From Pontibacter liquoris (GTDB lineage Bacteria > Bacteroidota > Bacteroidia > Cytophagales > Hymenobacteraceae): DNA of 64,000 nt. Below, one piece after another: positions 62,120 to 64,000 of the stretch (within the stretch, counting starts at the first letter, position 1; every line of letters begins with the position of its first letter). The notes beneath the pieces were generated by a model. The model saw only the letters and a list, made by a program, of their open reading frames with translations. It did no database searches and had not been told where the DNA came from. The translations under genes and the position numbers were made by a program. Location: contig NZ_JALEBG010000001.1 of assembly GCF_022758235.1 (NCBI RefSeq), positions 1,798,001-1,862,000 on the forward strand, given 5' to 3'.

Positions 62120-64000
62120 ATGCAAACTGCTGAAGCATCTATCACTCATAAACTAACAACCGAGGAGATCCTGAACGATTACCGCATTGGGTGGGAGAGC
62201 CGTCATGCCAGCCTGGCAGGCCGTAAGGAGGTCTTTATGGGCAAAGCAAAATTCGGCATCTTCGGCGATGGCAAGGAAGTAGCGCAGCTGGCAATGGCCC
62301 GTTTCTTTCTTCCCGGCGATTTTCGGTCCGGCTATTACCGCGACCAGACCTTCATGTTTGCCATCGGTGAGCTTACCTTGCAGCAATATTTTGCACAATT
62401 ATATGCCCATACAAATGTAGAAGCAGATCCTTCTACTGCAGGCCGGGCCATGAACGGCCATTTTGGAACCCGTTTGCTCGACGACGAAGGCAACTGGAAA
62501 GATCTGACCAAGCAGCGTAATTCCAGTGCGGACGTATCGCCTACGGCAGCCCAGATGCCGCGTTTGGTTGGCTTGGCATATGCTTCCAAACTTTACCGCC
62601 AGAACCCCGCTCTGCAGCAGCTGCATACATTTTCGGTTAACGGAAATGAGGTGGCTTTTGGCACGATTGGCAATGCTTCTACTTCGGAGGGGATGTTTTT
62701 TGAAGCCATAAATGCTGCTGGAGTGCTGCAGATACCCATGCTGGTTTCTGTCTGGGATGATAACTATGGTATTTCGGTTCCGGCCGAGTACCAGACCACC
62801 AAAGGTAGCATTTCCGAGATTCTGGCCGGTTTCCAGCGTAACGCTGAAGGGGAGCAGGGCTATGAGATATTTAAAGTGAAGGGCTGGGATTATGCTGCCC
62901 TCTGCGAAACCTACGAAGCTGCCGTGCGCGTGTGCCGCGAGCAACATGTGCCGGTGCTGGTACATGTAGAGGAAATGACGCAGCCACAGGGCCATTCTAC
63001 TTCCGGCTCGCATGAGCGCTATAAATCAAAAGAGCGACTGGAGTGGGAAGCAGACTTTGATTGCCTGAAAAAAATGCGGGAGTGGCTGCTCGATAATGAA
63101 CTGGCTACCGCCGGGCAACTGGACCAGATAGAGGCGGAAGCGAAAGAAACGGTCCGTCTTGCGCGAGGCGCTGCCTGGAGTGAATTCTCCAGTGGCATCA
63201 AAGCGGACCACGAGGAAGCCCTGCGCCTGTTAGACAACCTGGCTGAAGCAAGTGAGCACATCACCAAACTGGCTTCGATTTCAGATGAGCTGCGCAAAAC
63301 AGCCAGCCCCATCCGTAGCGACGCTGTTCGGGCCGTGCGCAAAGCCCTGCGTTATGTTCGCGATGAACGGAATACGGCCAAACGTGAGCTGATTGGCTGG
63401 CTGGAACAAACGTTTGGTGAAAATGCCGATCGGTTTAATTCCTACCTGTATAGCCAGTCCGAGCAATCTGCCTTGCTGGTGGAAGAAGTGAAACCCGAAT
63501 TTGATGAAAACTCTCCGGTGGTGGATGGCCGCGAAGTACTACAGGCTTGTTTTGATGCCATGCTGGCGCGCGACCCCCGCGTGTTTGCCATTGGCGAGGA
63601 TGTCGGAAAAATAGGGGATGTGAACCAGGCCTTTGCTGGCCTGCAAGATAAGTATGGTGAACTGCGGGTAACGGATACCGGCATCCGCGAGTGCACTATT
63701 ATCGGACAGGGCATCGGAGCTGCTTTGCGTGGCCTGCGCCCCATCACCGAGATCCAGTACCTCGACTACCTATTATATGCCATCCAGATACTTTCCGATG
63801 ACCTGGCTAGTTTGCAATATCGCACTAAGGGCGGCCAGAAAGCCCCGCTGATTGTACGCACCCGCGGTCATCGCCTGGAAGGTATCTGGCATTCTGGTTC
63901 GCCCATTGGCATGATCCTGAATGCAATAAGAGGCATGCACGTGCTCGTGCCGCGTGATATGACACAGGCCGCAGGATTCTATAATACGTTGCTGAAAGCA
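62120..64000 (+). CDS. Fused alpha/beta 2-oxoacid dehydrogenase E1 (truncated by the window end)
   Basis: The frame opens at ATG 62120 and stays open for 627 codons to the edge. The E1-alpha part covers about residues 1-450 (EILNDYRIGWESRHASLAG, FGIFGDGKEVAQLAMARFF, YYRDQTFMFAIGEL). The E1-beta part starts near residue 468 (VVDGREVLQACFDAMLARDP, IGEDVGKIGDVNQAF, TDTGIRECTIIGQGIGAA). It uses thiamine diphosphate to decarboxylate a 2-oxoacid, probably branched-chain keto acids. The thiamine motif reads GNASTSEG and later WDDNYGIS in place of GDG and NN. It has a clean promoter upstream. Confidence 0.92.
   Translation, partial: MQTAEASITHKLTTEEILNDYRIGWESRHASLAGRKEVFMGKAKFGIFGDGKEVAQLAMARFFLPGDFRSGYYRDQTFMFAIGELTLQQYFAQLYAHTNVEADPSTAGRAMNGHFGTRLLDDEGNWKDLTKQRNSSADVSPTAAQMPRLVGLAYASKLYRQNPALQQLHTFSVNGNEVAFGTIGNASTSEGMFFEAINAAGVLQIPMLVSVWDDNYGISVPAEYQTTKGSISEILAGFQRNAEGEQGYEIFKVKGWDYAALCETYEAAVRVCREQHVPVLVHVEEMTQPQGHSTSGSHERYKSKERLEWEADFDCLKKMREWLLDNELATAGQLDQIEAEAKETVRLARGAAWSEFSSGIKADHEEALRLLDNLAEASEHITKLASISDELRKTASPIRSDAVRAVRKALRYVRDERNTAKRELIGWLEQTFGENADRFNSYLYSQSEQSALLVEEVKPEFDENSPVVDGREVLQACFDAMLARDPRVFAIGEDVGKIGDVNQAFAGLQDKYGELRVTDTGIRECTIIGQGIGAALRGLRPITEIQYLDYLLYAIQILSDDLASLQYRTKGGQKAPLIVRTRGHRLEGIWHSGSPIGMILNAIRGMHVLVPRDMTQAAGFYNTLLKA

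Noticed and set aside
1-64000. CRISPR arrays, insertion sequences, toxin-antitoxin pairs
   Set aside because: No regularly spaced repeats, transposase motifs or small paired genes typical of these systems were found on either strand.

Overview
The window looks like a piece of chromosome from a Bacteroidota member, most likely order Cytophagales, family Hymenobacteraceae (Pontibacter-like). That placement is an inference. It rests on gene families typical of the phylum (DUF3822, DUF4296, DUF1573, a Bat/VWA cluster, short AMP nucleosidase, fused alpha/beta E1 dehydrogenase), on promoters of the Bacteroidota type (TTTG, about 19-22 bases, TAnnTTTG), and on a tRNA without an encoded CCA. Genes lie on both strands in short operons separated by strong hairpin terminators. 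No rRNA operon, CRISPR array, intact insertion sequence or prophage was seen.

Layout. 0-10 kb: phosphoesterase, a 1-kb island of intergenic repeats, pyrE, two NUDIX proteins, coaD, DUF3822, a thioesterase, a cold-shock protein, a RecD/Pif1-like helicase, DUF1573, DUF423 and DUF2750 genes. 10-20 kb: glycerophosphodiesterase lipoprotein, yggS-type PLP protein, a DUF58/membrane protein/BatA operon, DUF4296, csaA, a candidate structured RNA and terminator in front of greA, a HIT protein, and an MCE/Mla lipid transporter. 20-28 kb: ruvC, two membrane glycosyltransferases, a polysaccharide deacetylase, an RsbU-like phosphatase, a TatD nuclease, asparaginase and tRNA-Ser(GGA). 28-30.5 kb: an AT-rich islet (AraC regulator, DHFR/RibD-like protein, VOC protein) directly beside the tRNA. 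30.6-37 kb: a 514-residue helical-repeat protein and leuA-leuC-leuD-leuB. 37-45 kb: a large secreted glycosidase-like lipoprotein, an EEP hydrolase, then a gene-poor stretch with an orphan NarL-type response regulator and small STAS-like or unknown proteins. 45-50 kb: a peptide-type ABC importer without ATPase genes. 50-53.3 kb: two tandem paralogous proteins of about 500 residues of unknown function in AT-rich DNA. 53-64 kb: MFS/UMF1 transporter, YtcJ-like amidohydrolase, AMP nucleosidase, an HsdR-N-like protein, an LtaS-like sulfatase, alanine dehydrogenase, a double DUF1573 protein, and the start of a fused E1 dehydrogenase that runs off the window.

The most striking signal is not a gene. 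The heptamer AAGTATA (reverse complement TATACTT) occurs about 100 times by hand count, where chance predicts about 8. It occurs on both strands, in genes and between them, in several reading frames, and is absent from a few long stretches, including most of the AT-rich islet. It behaves like a genome-wide signal word (an uptake, recombination or protein-binding site) and has no obvious gene-level explanation.
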